A stretch of 8,532 nt of DNA from an uncultured Clostridia bacterium (GCA_947629275.1 CANRDG010000078.1:1-8532), one strand, 5' to 3'. Positions 1-7,163 are shown, numbered from the stretch's first letter. The notes: generated by a model not told the origin, from the sequence alone. Numbers and translations are program-made.

Positions 1-14
1 GTGGCAAGTCTTTA

Positions 15-43
15 TTGACATTTTAGAAAAATTGTTGTATACT
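15..43 (+). promoter_or_regulatory. Sigma-A type promoter of leuA
   Basis: A perfect -35 box TTGACA (15-20) is followed, after exactly 17 nt, by the -10 box TATACT (38-43), one base from consensus. Transcription should start near 50, giving a 5' UTR of about 35 nt before the leuA start at 85. That is too short for a T-box or leucine attenuator, so any control would act at or upstream of the promoter. No operator palindrome was recognised in the few bases visible upstream. Confidence 0.85.
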
Positions 44-84
44 TATTTTAAGTACGACTTTGAATTTCGCAGAGGAGCAAACAT

Positions 85-1773
85 ATGAAAAACATTTCCA
101 AATATTCAAAGCATTTCTTCATGCCGCCTACAGACTGCTACGACTGGGCAGGCAAAACTTACATAGAAAAACCGCCCGTGTGGTGCTCTGTCGATCTTCG
201 CGACGGCAACCAGGCGCTCATAAGTCCCATGTCTTTGGAGGACAAGCTGGATTTCTTCAAAAAGCTGTGCAAGATAGGCTTTACCGACATCGAGATAGGC
301 TTTCCTGCTGCGTCAGAAACGGAGTTCACCTTTTGCCGCAAGCTTATCGAGGAAGACCTTATCCCGGAGGGTGTGACTGTTCAAGTACTCACGCAGGCAA
401 GAGAGCATATCATAGCCAAGACTTTCGAGGCTCTGAAAGGCTGTAAAAACGCCATTGTTCACCTATATAACTCAACTTCCCCCACGCAGAGGGAGATAGT
501 TTTCCGCAACACCAAAGAGCAGACCGTTCAGCTGGCAGTTGACGGCGCAAAGCTTTTAAAACAGTATGCCGACAGCACCGAGGGCAATTTCCGTTTTGAA
601 TATTCGCCCGAAAATTTTTCTGAGACCGAGCCGCAGTTCGCTCTCGAGGTGTGCAACGCCGTTTTAGATGTCTGGCAGCCCACCAAAGACAGAAAGGCAA
701 TAATAAATCTCCCCGTGACGGTCGAAATTTCCATGCCGCACGTTTACGCCTGCCAAGTCGAATATATGTCGAAAAATCTTAAATACCGCGACAGTGTGCT
801 GCTTTCTTTGCATACCCATAACGACAGGGGCTGCGCGGTGGCAGATACAGAGGCAGGTCTTCTCGCAGGGGCAGACAGAGTAGAGGGCACGCTTTTCGGC
901 AACGGCGAGCGTACAGGCAACGCAGATCTGGTCACAGTCGCTTTGAATATGTATTCGCAAGGCGTTGACCCTGCTTTAGATCTTTCGGATATTCCCGACC
1001 TTGTCAGCTGCTACGAAAAAAATACCGGTATGACCGTTTTTGAAAGACACCCGTATTCGGGCGACCTTGTGTTTGCGGCATTTTCGGGCTCTCACCAAAA
1101 CGCTATTGCAAGAGGCATGGAAAAACGCGACAGCGGCGAGAGCACCCAGTGGAATGTTCCCTACCTGCTTATAGACCCCAAGGACATAGGCAGAGAGTAC
1201 AGAAAGGACGTTATAAGAATAAACAGCCAGTCGGGCAAGGGCGGCATAGGCTACCTGCTCCACCAAAAGTACGGCTACGACCTGCCCAAGAAAATGCGCG
1301 AGGACTTCGGCTATGCTGTCAAAGCCGAATCCGAAAGGCAGAGGCGCGAGCTTACAATGCATGACATTCACGTTCTTTTCAGAGATATGTATGTAAATGT
1401 TGACAGCGTGTTCACTGTGTGCGAAACGCATTTCAGACAAAACCCCGGCGGCAGCATAACCGCAATAGTTACAGTTATAAAAGATAAAAATACTCAGCAA
1501 AAAGACATTTACACAGCCGACGGCAACGGTCGTCTCAACGCGGTCGCCAACGCTTTGGAAAAAGCTCTCGGCAGAACTATAAACGTTGACAGCTATCAGG
1601 AACACGCCCTAGAGCGCGGCGCAACTTCGCAGGCAGTTGCGTATGTAGGTCTGCAAAGCGGTGATAAACTCGTGTGGGGCGCAGGCAAGCATACCGACAT
1701 CATCACGGCATCTATAAACGCTTTGGTGTCGGCAGTAAACAGAGAGATCGAGAAAGAACAGGAAAATTCGTAG
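85..1773 (+). CDS. leuA: 2-isopropylmalate synthase (LeuA, long form with regulatory domain)
   Basis: Condenses acetyl-CoA with 2-oxoisovalerate to 2-isopropylmalate, the first committed step of leucine synthesis in the cytoplasm. The 562-residue protein has the HMGL-like TIM barrel in roughly residues 30-310. LRDGNQAL (38-45) carries the metal-binding Asp40, HTHND (242-246) carries the two metal-binding histidines, and GNGERTGN is at 272-279. A linker region leads to the C-terminal LeuA dimer/allosteric domain (about 430-555, with the typical GNGRLNAVANAL stretch), where leucine feedback normally acts. The overall form, with an N-terminal extension before the barrel, matches the type known from actinobacteria and some clostridia rather than the shorter E. 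coli LeuA pattern. Start: ATG at 85 preceded by AGAGGAG at 71-77, spacing 7. The next gene follows after 22 nt, so the two are probably co-transcribed. No other leucine genes lie in the window. Confidence 0.96.
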   Translation: MKNISKYSKHFFMPPTDCYDWAGKTYIEKPPVWCSVDLRDGNQALISPMSLEDKLDFFKKLCKIGFTDIEIGFPAASETEFTFCRKLIEEDLIPEGVTVQVLTQAREHIIAKTFEALKGCKNAIVHLYNSTSPTQREIVFRNTKEQTVQLAVDGAKLLKQYADSTEGNFRFEYSPENFSETEPQFALEVCNAVLDVWQPTKDRKAIINLPVTVEISMPHVYACQVEYMSKNLKYRDSVLLSLHTHNDRGCAVADTEAGLLAGADRVEGTLFGNGERTGNADLVTVALNMYSQGVDPALDLSDIPDLVSCYEKNTGMTVFERHPYSGDLVFAAFSGSHQNAIARGMEKRDSGESTQWNVPYLLIDPKDIGREYRKDVIRINSQSGKGGIGYLLHQKYGYDLPKKMREDFGYAVKAESERQRRELTMHDIHVLFRDMYVNVDSVFTVCETHFRQNPGGSITAIVTVIKDKNTQQKDIYTADGNGRLNAVANALEKALGRTINVDSYQEHALERGATSQAVAYVGLQSGDKLVWGAGKHTDIITASINALVSAVNREIEKEQENS

Positions 1774-1795
1774 AAAAAGAAAAGGAGACGTTATT

Positions 1796-2752
1796 ATGAA
1801 GATAAGAAAAATGCGGCTCGCGGCGGCCGTTACAGCAGCAATTTTGTGCGTTTGTATGGCAGGCTGCGGCAACGCTATCGAGTACAAAACTTTCAACACA
1901 AATTCATCGTCGCAGCAGGGCAGCATTTCGGACACTTCTTCGCTGCCCGACAGTTCGACCACTGACAGCAGCGCAACAAGCGAACCTATAGGCGATCAGC
2001 CGCTTACCGATTCACAGATAAACGATACCGTCGTAAAGGAAGACGACCCCGAATATCTCACTAAAACGGCGTTTGTCGGCGAGGCTCTGTGCTCGGGTCT
2101 CGGCTTTTATACCGAGGGGCTGAAAGAAGATCAGATCTATACCGAAAACAACGCCCACGTTGACGACATCGCATCTACCACTTGGACAATAGACGGCAAG
2201 CAGTACGAACTGCCCGACGCCCTCTATAAGTCCGAAAGAAAGTACATCTATATATGGATAGGTCCTAACGACCTGGGCAACTATGACCCGTCAGCCTTCG
2301 CGCAGCAGTATCAGGCGCTTATTGAAAAAATATTCTATGCAAATCCTCTCGCCTATGTGGGAGTTATATCTGTTGCCCCCGTTTCAGCCGAGTATGACGG
2401 AACGCTTACAAACGGCAAAGTGTACGACTATAACGCAAAACTCGCCGAAATGGTCGACAAAATAGGCAACAACAGGGTGTACTTTTTCAACGTTACTACC
2501 GTCCTCGGCGACAGTAACGGCAACCTTAAAAGCGAGTATGACTCGGGCGACGGACTGCATATGACGGGCGAAGCCTACCGCGCGCTGCTCGATAATTTGG
2601 TAAGTATGCAAATACACCCCTATCTTACCGACTTTGAATCACCTGACGAAAGCTCCGAAAGTACAGATAGTACCGAAAGCAAAGACGATAAAGACAAAAG
2701 TGACGATTCCGACAGTGGAGAAGACAGCTCTTCACAAGCTGACGGACAGTAA
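1796..2752 (+). CDS. Secreted SGNH/GDSL-hydrolase-like lipoprotein lacking the catalytic serine
   Basis: A 318-residue predicted lipoprotein. A basic n-region and hydrophobic stretch (1-20) lead to MAGC with the lipidated Cys24; Met at -3 is slightly unusual. A Ser/Thr-rich linker (about 35-65) precedes an SGNH-fold domain (about 88-278). Block III is present as GPND (156-159) and block V as DGLH (Asp252, His255). Block I, normally GDS with the serine nucleophile, reads GEALCSG (95-101): Asp to Glu96 and Ser to Ala97. The oxyanion Asn and the Asp/His pair thus remain but the nucleophile is gone, so ordinary esterase activity is not expected unless another residue such as Ser100 substitutes. 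The C-terminus (281-318) is a low-complexity Ser/Asp/Glu/Lys tail. It should sit on the outer face of the membrane. AAAGGAG at 1781-1787, spacing 8, supports the start. It follows leuA by 22 nt with no terminator between, yet has no evident link to leucine synthesis. Substrate or ligand unknown. Confidence 0.8.
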   Translation: MKIRKMRLAAAVTAAILCVCMAGCGNAIEYKTFNTNSSSQQGSISDTSSLPDSSTTDSSATSEPIGDQPLTDSQINDTVVKEDDPEYLTKTAFVGEALCSGLGFYTEGLKEDQIYTENNAHVDDIASTTWTIDGKQYELPDALYKSERKYIYIWIGPNDLGNYDPSAFAQQYQALIEKIFYANPLAYVGVISVAPVSAEYDGTLTNGKVYDYNAKLAEMVDKIGNNRVYFFNVTTVLGDSNGNLKSEYDSGDGLHMTGEAYRALLDNLVSMQIHPYLTDFESPDESSESTDSTESKDDKDKSDDSDSGEDSSSQADGQ

Positions 2753-2776
2753 AACTTATCCAACAATATAAAAAAC

Positions 2777-2803
2777 AAAGGACGTTCTTTTGAAACGTCC
2801 TTT
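2777..2803. terminator. Bidirectional intrinsic terminator between convergent operons
   Basis: A 10-bp perfect stem (2777-2786 with 2794-2803) encloses a 7-nt loop. On the plus strand it runs into TTATTGT after the T-rich stem end; on the minus strand the stem is followed by GTTTTTTATA. It lies between the stop of the SGNH-like gene (2752) and the stop of asnA (2827), which converge, so it can end both transcripts. Confidence 0.85.
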
Positions 2804-2826
2804 TTATTGTACAGTAAAAGCGAAAA

Positions 2827-3837
2827 TCAAAGAAGCGTTATGCCGTGTTCAGCGCATTGCTTTATCATGTCCTCGCTCCATACCGAAGCCTGCACCTCGC
2901 CGATGTGCGCCTTTTCAAGCAGAAACATACACAGCCGCGACTGCCCTATTCCGCCGCCTATTGTGAGCGGCAATGTGCCGTTTGCTATCATCTTGTGGTA
3001 GTCGTATTGCAGCCTGTCACTGTTGCCGCACTCCTCCAGCTGCGAAACAAGCGACGTTTCGTCCACGCGTATGCCCATTGATGATATCTCCAGCGCGCTG
3101 CCAAGTACCTCATCCCAGAAAATAAGATCGCCGTTTAGCTGCCAGTCGTCGTAGTCGGGCGCTCTGCCGTCGTGCTTTTCGCCCGATCTAAGCTTGCCGC
3201 CTATCTGCATAACAAATACGCAGCCGTGTTCTTTTGCAATCAGATTTTCGCGTTCTTTCGGCGTTTTATCGGGATACATATCCTCAAGCTCCTGCGATGT
3301 TATAAAGTATGGCTCGCCGCACACTTTCGCTTTCAACATCGGATAACGCAGCGTAAGTTTGCGCTTGGTGTAAACAATCGCTTTTACAATGCTTTTCACA
3401 GTTTCTTTAAGATAGTCAACATTCCTGTCGCCGCGCGTGATCACCTTTTCCCAGTCCCACTGGTCAACAAAGATAGAGTGAATGTTGTCAGTGAAGTCAT
3501 CGCGGCGAATGGCGTTCATGTCGGTGTAAATGCCCTCGCCAGCGCTGTAGCCGTAGCGATAAAGAGCCATGCGCTTCCACTTTGCCAGCGACTGCACCAC
3601 CTCCGCGTCTTCGGAAATTTCTTTGATGTCAAAATCCACCTTGCGCTCTACGCCGTTCAGGTCGTCGTTGATGCCGCTGCCTTTCTTGACTATCAAAGGG
3701 GCTGATACCCTGTCCAGCGTGAGAGCGAACGAGAGCACCTGCTGAAAGATGTCTTTGATGTACTTGATAGCGTGCTGGGTCTCGCGCAGCGACAGCGCCG
3801 ACACGTACCCTTTTGGGAAAAATAATTTTTCTGACAT
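2827..3837 (-). CDS. asnA: Aspartate--ammonia ligase (asparagine synthetase A)
   Basis: Makes asparagine from aspartate, ammonia and ATP (giving AMP and PPi) in the cytoplasm; structurally a class II aminoacyl-tRNA-synthetase relative. The 336 residues match the usual AsnA length (E. coli about 330). Landmarks shared with E. coli AsnA are NDDLNG (Asp58, aligned with catalytic Asp46), LAKWKR (84-89), SAGEG (98-102), Arg111 (E. coli Arg100), VDQWDWE (124-130, Gln126 aligned with Gln116), RAPDYDDW (225-232), SSMGIRVD (252-259) and the ATP-site motif GGGIGQSR (294-301). All key residues appear intact. Start: ATG at 3837 with AAAGGAG at 3845-3851, spacing 7. It is the last gene of the T-box operon, 75 nt after asnS, with no clear promoter or terminator in that gap, so it should rise with asnS when tRNA-Asn is uncharged. 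It ends at the shared terminator. Confidence 0.97.
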   Translation of the reverse strand: MSEKLFFPKGYVSALSLRETQHAIKYIKDIFQQVLSFALTLDRVSAPLIVKKGSGINDDLNGVERKVDFDIKEISEDAEVVQSLAKWKRMALYRYGYSAGEGIYTDMNAIRRDDFTDNIHSIFVDQWDWEKVITRGDRNVDYLKETVKSIVKAIVYTKRKLTLRYPMLKAKVCGEPYFITSQELEDMYPDKTPKERENLIAKEHGCVFVMQIGGKLRSGEKHDGRAPDYDDWQLNGDLIFWDEVLGSALEISSMGIRVDETSLVSQLEECGNSDRLQYDYHKMIANGTLPLTIGGGIGQSRLCMFLLEKAHIGEVQASVWSEDMIKQCAEHGITLL

Positions 3838-3912
3838 AGTGATTCTCCTTTCGATATTTTAAAAATAGCACTAACTATATGATCTTGTCATGAAATTATC
3901 CTTGTAGCTTTC

Positions 3913-5283
3913 TTACCTTATACCTCCCACAGTCCTCGGATAAAGTATCACATCTCTGATATTCGACATTCCCGTAACGTACATTATCAGCCTCTCAAAT
4001 CCCAGCCCGAAGCCCCCATGCGGCACCGAGCCGAACTTCCTCAGATCCAGATAATCCCCATAAGGCGCCATGTCCATGCCTCGGCGCTGCATCTCTGCCA
4101 CCAGCTTGTCGTAGCTTGCCTCTCTCTCGCTGCCGCCTATTATCTCGCCAACTCCCGGCACAAGCAGGTCAACAGCCGCCACCGTCTTGCCGTCGTCGTT
4201 CTGCTTCATGTAAAACGACTTTATCTCCCTCGGGTAGTTCGTCACGAATACCGCCCTGCCGAACACCTTTTCGCAAATGTACCTTTCATGCTCGGTCTGC
4301 AAGTCAAGTCCCCACTCAACGGGGTACGCAAACTCAACGTCTGCCTTTTTCAAAAGCTCTATCGCCTCGGTGTAGGTGCAAACCGCAAAATCGTGCGAGA
4401 TAAGATCTTCAAGTTTCTGTATAAGCCCGTTTTCAAACCTCTGGTCGAAGAATTTCATCTCGCTCGGGCATTTTTCAAGTATCCTGCCAATTACGAATTT
4501 TATCATTTCTTCGGCTATTTCTATTACCTCGTCAAGCTGCGCGAAAGCTATCTCGGGCTCAACGTGCCAGAACTCCGCAACGTGGCGCGGCGTGTTGCTG
4601 TTCTCCGCTCTGAAAGACGGTCCGAACGTGTATATCTTGCCAAACGCCATCGCCGCAACTTCGCCCTCCAGCTGACCCGAAACACTAAGCCCTGCGCGCT
4701 TGCCGAAAAAGTCGTCCGCGTAGTATTCATCGGCGTTTTTGTATTTGTCAGAGTAACCTATCGTCGTTACCTGGAACATCTCGCCTGCGCCCTCGCAATC
4801 GCTGCCCGTGATAAGCGGCGTGTTCACGTAAACATAGTTTTGGCTCTGAAAAAATTCGTGTATCGCAGCCGCAGCTACCGAGCGCACTCTGAACACCGCG
4901 TTGAATGTGTTTGTCCTGCCGCGCAGATGCGGCATAGTACGCAGATATTCCAAAGTATGGCGCTTTTTCTGCAAAGGATATTCAGCAGGGCATTCGCCTA
5001 TAACTTCTATTTCCTCCGCGTTTATCTCAACACCGTTTTGCTCGGAAGCCACCGCCGTACCTGTAACTTTAACAGCCGTGCCAAGCTTCAAAGCATCTTC
5101 AAAATCAATGCCTGCCGCCTTGTCGATAACTATCTGCAAATGCCCGAGCGTCGTGCCGTCATTCACTTCCATAAACGCCATGTTTTTCGAGTTTCTCGCA
5201 GTCCTCACCCAGCCGCAGACAGTCACCTTGCCGCCTATCAGACTTTTTTCCTCAAAAATAGTTTTAATGTCAGTATGTCGCAT
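3913..5283 (-). CDS. asnS: Asparaginyl-tRNA synthetase
   Basis: Attaches asparagine to tRNA-Asn in the cytoplasm. The 456 residues form a class IIb synthetase: an N-terminal OB-fold anticodon-binding domain (about 17-105, with VCGWVRTAR at 22-30) and a catalytic domain. Motif 1 lies around 120-160 (RGRTNTFNAVFRVRS and NTPLITGSDCEGAGEMF). Motif 2 is FRAENSNTPRHVAEFWHVEPE at about 224-244, where the Asn-type active-site pattern distinguishes AsnRS from AspRS. Motif 3 is GGFGLGFERL (423-432). Length and motifs are typical and the gene looks intact. Start: ATG at 5283 with AGGAGG at 5292-5297, spacing 8. Upstream is the T-box leader, so expression should respond to uncharged tRNA-Asn. Downstream asnA supplies the amino acid this enzyme needs. 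Confidence 0.97.
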   Translation of the reverse strand: MRHTDIKTIFEEKSLIGGKVTVCGWVRTARNSKNMAFMEVNDGTTLGHLQIVIDKAAGIDFEDALKLGTAVKVTGTAVASEQNGVEINAEEIEVIGECPAEYPLQKKRHTLEYLRTMPHLRGRTNTFNAVFRVRSVAAAAIHEFFQSQNYVYVNTPLITGSDCEGAGEMFQVTTIGYSDKYKNADEYYADDFFGKRAGLSVSGQLEGEVAAMAFGKIYTFGPSFRAENSNTPRHVAEFWHVEPEIAFAQLDEVIEIAEEMIKFVIGRILEKCPSEMKFFDQRFENGLIQKLEDLISHDFAVCTYTEAIELLKKADVEFAYPVEWGLDLQTEHERYICEKVFGRAVFVTNYPREIKSFYMKQNDDGKTVAAVDLLVPGVGEIIGGSEREASYDKLVAEMQRRGMDMAPYGDYLDLRKFGSVPHGGFGLGFERLIMYVTGMSNIRDVILYPRTVGGIR

Positions 5284-5313
5284 TTATAAATCCTCCTGCC
5301 TCTGATTTTCAAC

Positions 5314-5361
5314 AAAAAATTCGCCCCATGCAAAACGTTTTACACGCTGCAATAGGGCGAA
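5314..5361 (-). terminator. T-box attenuator terminator before asnS
   Basis: Minus-strand stem TTCGCCCTAT(T)GCA pairs with TGCATGGGGCGAA, about 13 bp with one bulged T and one G-U pair, then six T residues (5319-5314). It lies 30 nt upstream of the asnS start. The CCTAT part of its 5' arm (5356-5352) can instead pair with ATAGG (5384-5380) just before the T-box bulge, which is the expected antiterminator alternative. Confidence 0.9.
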
Positions 5362-5466
5362 AAAATATCCGTGGTGCCACCTATGTTACCCAAAAACGGG
5401 TCACTCAGTCCGCGTAACGTGCGGCAGCGGCTTCCCTACTGTGGTTTCAGGTCGCGGCTCGGGAGT

Positions 5467-5469
5467 GTT
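5467..5469 (-). promoter_or_regulatory. T-box specifier codon AAC (Asn)
   Basis: Minus-strand AAC on the 3' side of the specifier loop, one purine (A5466) before the closing stem, opposite an AGUA loop-E-like motif (5537-5534). This is the usual position of a T-box specifier. AAC matches the anticodon GUU of tRNA-Asn and the identity of both downstream genes. Confidence 0.88.
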
Positions 5470-5573
5470 ATTCGCGGCATACCTCTGCGCGGCTCACACC
5501 ATACGCGCGCTCTCTGCAAGTAAGCCTTGCCGCTACTTCTCTCCGTCTTTGCCTTTATAAATATTACTTTTGA

Positions 5574-5602
5574 ATTATACCACTTTCGGCTTTGCTTGTC
5601 AA
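5574..5602 (-). promoter_or_regulatory. Consensus promoter of the T-box asnS-asnA operon
   Basis: On the minus strand a perfect TTGACA (5602-5597) and a perfect TATAAT (5579-5574) are separated by 17 nt. The -35 box begins 8 nt after the stop codon of the asnB-like gene. Full consensus strength fits a T-box unit, where high constant initiation is gated by attenuation. Confidence 0.93.
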
Positions 5603-5609
5603 GAGATTT

Positions 5610-7154
5610 TTATCTCTTTATAAAATACTCCTCATACCACACCAAGAATGTGTATATCGTCCACACCTTGCGCCAGCCGTCAGAGTTGCCGCCAAGGTAG
5701 TCGTCAAGTATCGCGTTTATCTCTTTAATATCGAAAAACTCCGCCGCATAGCCGCTGCTGAATTTCGCCTTAACGTCCGCGTTGTACCTGTCGTCAGCCA
5801 GCCATATGCGTATGGGAACTATAAACCCAAGCTTCTTGCGGAAAGCTATCTCATCGGGCAGCACCTTTGCCGCAGCCGTGCGGAAAGCCACCTTGTTCTG
5901 CTCCTCATTCACCTTGTATTTTGAGGGCATCGCAGCCGCTATCTCAAAAACTCTCCTGTCTGTCAGCGGCATACGTATCTCCAGTCCTGCCGCCTCGCTC
6001 ATCTTGTCAACATTCAGATATATATCGCCCTCCAGCCAAATCTGTATGTCAATGTCCGACATCTTCGTAAGCGGATCAAGCCCATCGGTCTCCTCATAAA
6101 TATACTTTACCAAATTTATCGGCAGAACATCGGGGTCGTATTCTTTCAGTATGCGCTTCTTCTCGTCCTCTTTCATTATGTTCGTGTTGCCAACGTAGAA
6201 ATTTTTCAGCTCATCGCCGTATCTCTCTGCGTTTCTGTACATATTATATCCGCCGAAAAACTCGTCCGAACCCTCGCCCGAATAACATATCTTCGTGTGT
6301 TTTGCCGTTTCACGGCAGGCTATCGCAAACGCTATGGCGGAAGCGTCCGCAAGCGGCTGTTCCATGTTGTACATAACATACGGAACTGCCTCGAAATACT
6401 CCTGCGGCGTGATAAGGCAGCGAACATTCTCCCTGCCCAAAAGCTCCGCAGTCTGCTTTGCAAGACCTGATTCATCGAACCTCTCGTCATCATATCCGCA
6501 CGAGCCCGTCACCTGCGCATCGGACACCGCCAGAACATATGAAGAATCCACACCGCCCGAAAGAAAAGCCTGCGCGCTCTCGCCGTGCTCTTTCACCTGC
6601 GGCATTACCTGCTCAGTTACCGTCGTGTGTATCATATCCGCCCATTCTTCGAGCGTTTTGCTGTTATCGGGTCTGAAAGTCGGCGCCCAGTATCGCGTTA
6701 TCTCCACCTTGCCGTTTTTGTATACAAGATACCGCCCCGGCATCAGCTTCTTCACGCCCTTGAAAAACGTGTCCTCGCCTGCCACATACGTAAGCGACAG
6801 ATAAATTTGCAGCATATCCCTGTTTATCTCTTTTTTAAACTTGGGGCTGTCTGCGATGTCTTTTATGAACGTTCCGAACAGCAGTTCCCCGTCGTCTGTA
6901 AGATAGTAATAAAACGGCTTTGTGCCGAACTGGTCGCGTATGCAGAATATTTCTTCCCCGTCGCCTATCGCCAGCGCGAACATACCGTAAATGTGGCTGC
7001 CCATGTCGCTTCCCCACTTTTTGTATGCCGCCAAAACTGTCGCTTTTTCTCTTTCCTCACGCGGCAGAGAATGATCCACCCCAAGCTGCGCGCAAAGCTC
7101 CTCGTGGTTGCGGATATGCCCTCTGTAAGTAAGCAGCCTGCAATTGTCTTTCAT
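5610..7154 (-). CDS. AsnB-family asparagine synthetase homologue lacking the glutaminase cysteine
   Basis: 514 residues from the ATG at 7154. The C-terminal two thirds is a complete asparagine-synthetase ATP-pyrophosphatase domain: PP-loop LSGGVDSS (198-205), SGEGSDEFFGGY (292-303), ARMP-like IRMPLTD (393-399) and RKKLGF with Lys441 aligned to E. coli AsnB Lys449. It should activate aspartate with ATP. The N-terminal part resembles only the later half of the class II glutaminase domain: YRGHIRNHEEL stands where NGEIYNxxxL occurs, followed by YGMFALAI and IRDQFGTKPFYYY. The opening MCG with nucleophile Cys2, the RGPD region, the oxyanion Asn and the glutamine-binding Asp are missing or changed; Cys5 is not N-terminal. 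Glutamine hydrolysis is therefore unlikely and free ammonia, or a partner, is the likely nitrogen source. The preceding gene ends only 46 nt upstream, leaving no room for a lost N-terminus. It could alternatively amidate another substrate. Confidence 0.85.
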   Translation of the reverse strand: MKDNCRLLTYRGHIRNHEELCAQLGVDHSLPREEREKATVLAAYKKWGSDMGSHIYGMFALAIGDGEEIFCIRDQFGTKPFYYYLTDDGELLFGTFIKDIADSPKFKKEINRDMLQIYLSLTYVAGEDTFFKGVKKLMPGRYLVYKNGKVEITRYWAPTFRPDNSKTLEEWADMIHTTVTEQVMPQVKEHGESAQAFLSGGVDSSYVLAVSDAQVTGSCGYDDERFDESGLAKQTAELLGRENVRCLITPQEYFEAVPYVMYNMEQPLADASAIAFAIACRETAKHTKICYSGEGSDEFFGGYNMYRNAERYGDELKNFYVGNTNIMKEDEKKRILKEYDPDVLPINLVKYIYEETDGLDPLTKMSDIDIQIWLEGDIYLNVDKMSEAAGLEIRMPLTDRRVFEIAAAMPSKYKVNEEQNKVAFRTAAAKVLPDEIAFRKKLGFIVPIRIWLADDRYNADVKAKFSSGYAAEFFDIKEINAILDDYLGGNSDGWRKVWTIYTFLVWYEEYFIKR

Positions 7155-7163
7155 AACTCGTTG

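Larger units (their letters stand above)
5314..5567 (-). promoter_or_regulatory. T-box riboswitch leader, asparagine-specific (controls asnS-asnA)
   Basis: This leader fills the 326-nt gap between the asnB-like gene and asnS. Stem I is readable on the minus strand. GGAG (5544-5541) pairs with CTCC (5465-5462), and GCGGCA (5533-5528) pairs with TGCCGC (5479-5474). Between these helices lies the specifier loop, with AGAAGTA (loop-E-like AGUA) on the 5' side and GAATAACA on the 3' side. The codon is AAC (Asn, 5469-5467) followed by a purine. Further out come an AGAGAG bulge, a GCGCG/CGCGC stem and the GGTGTGAGCC apical part. The T-box itself is AGGTGGCACCACGG (5382-5369) with bulge TGGC (5379-5376). 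Its last base C should pair with discriminator G73 of tRNA-Asn. Uncharged tRNA-Asn would stabilise the antiterminator and permit transcription of asnS and asnA. The transcript start near 5567 is inferred from the promoter. Confidence 0.95.

Noticed and set aside
976..1605. 209-codon minus-strand open frame inside leuA
   Set aside because: Antisense shadow of leuA with no ribosome binding site and no family resemblance.
3172..3705. 177-codon plus-strand open frame opposite asnA
   Set aside because: Lies wholly within the well-supported asnA gene; no initiation signal or recognisable product.
3838..3912. Internal promoter between asnS and asnA (ATGACA, 18 nt, TATTTT on the minus strand)
   Set aside because: Both boxes are weak and the gap is AT-rich; simple co-transcription from the T-box promoter is the better explanation.
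4018..5289. 423-codon plus-strand open frame covering nearly all of asnS on the opposite strand
   Set aside because: It mirrors a clear asnS gene, has no ribosome binding site before its ATG and encodes no recognisable domain. Codon bias of the real gene explains the lack of stops.
5601..5618. 7-bp hairpin at the asnB-like stop codon as a terminator
   Set aside because: The stem is A/T-rich, overlaps the -35 box and is followed by GACAAGC rather than a U-run.
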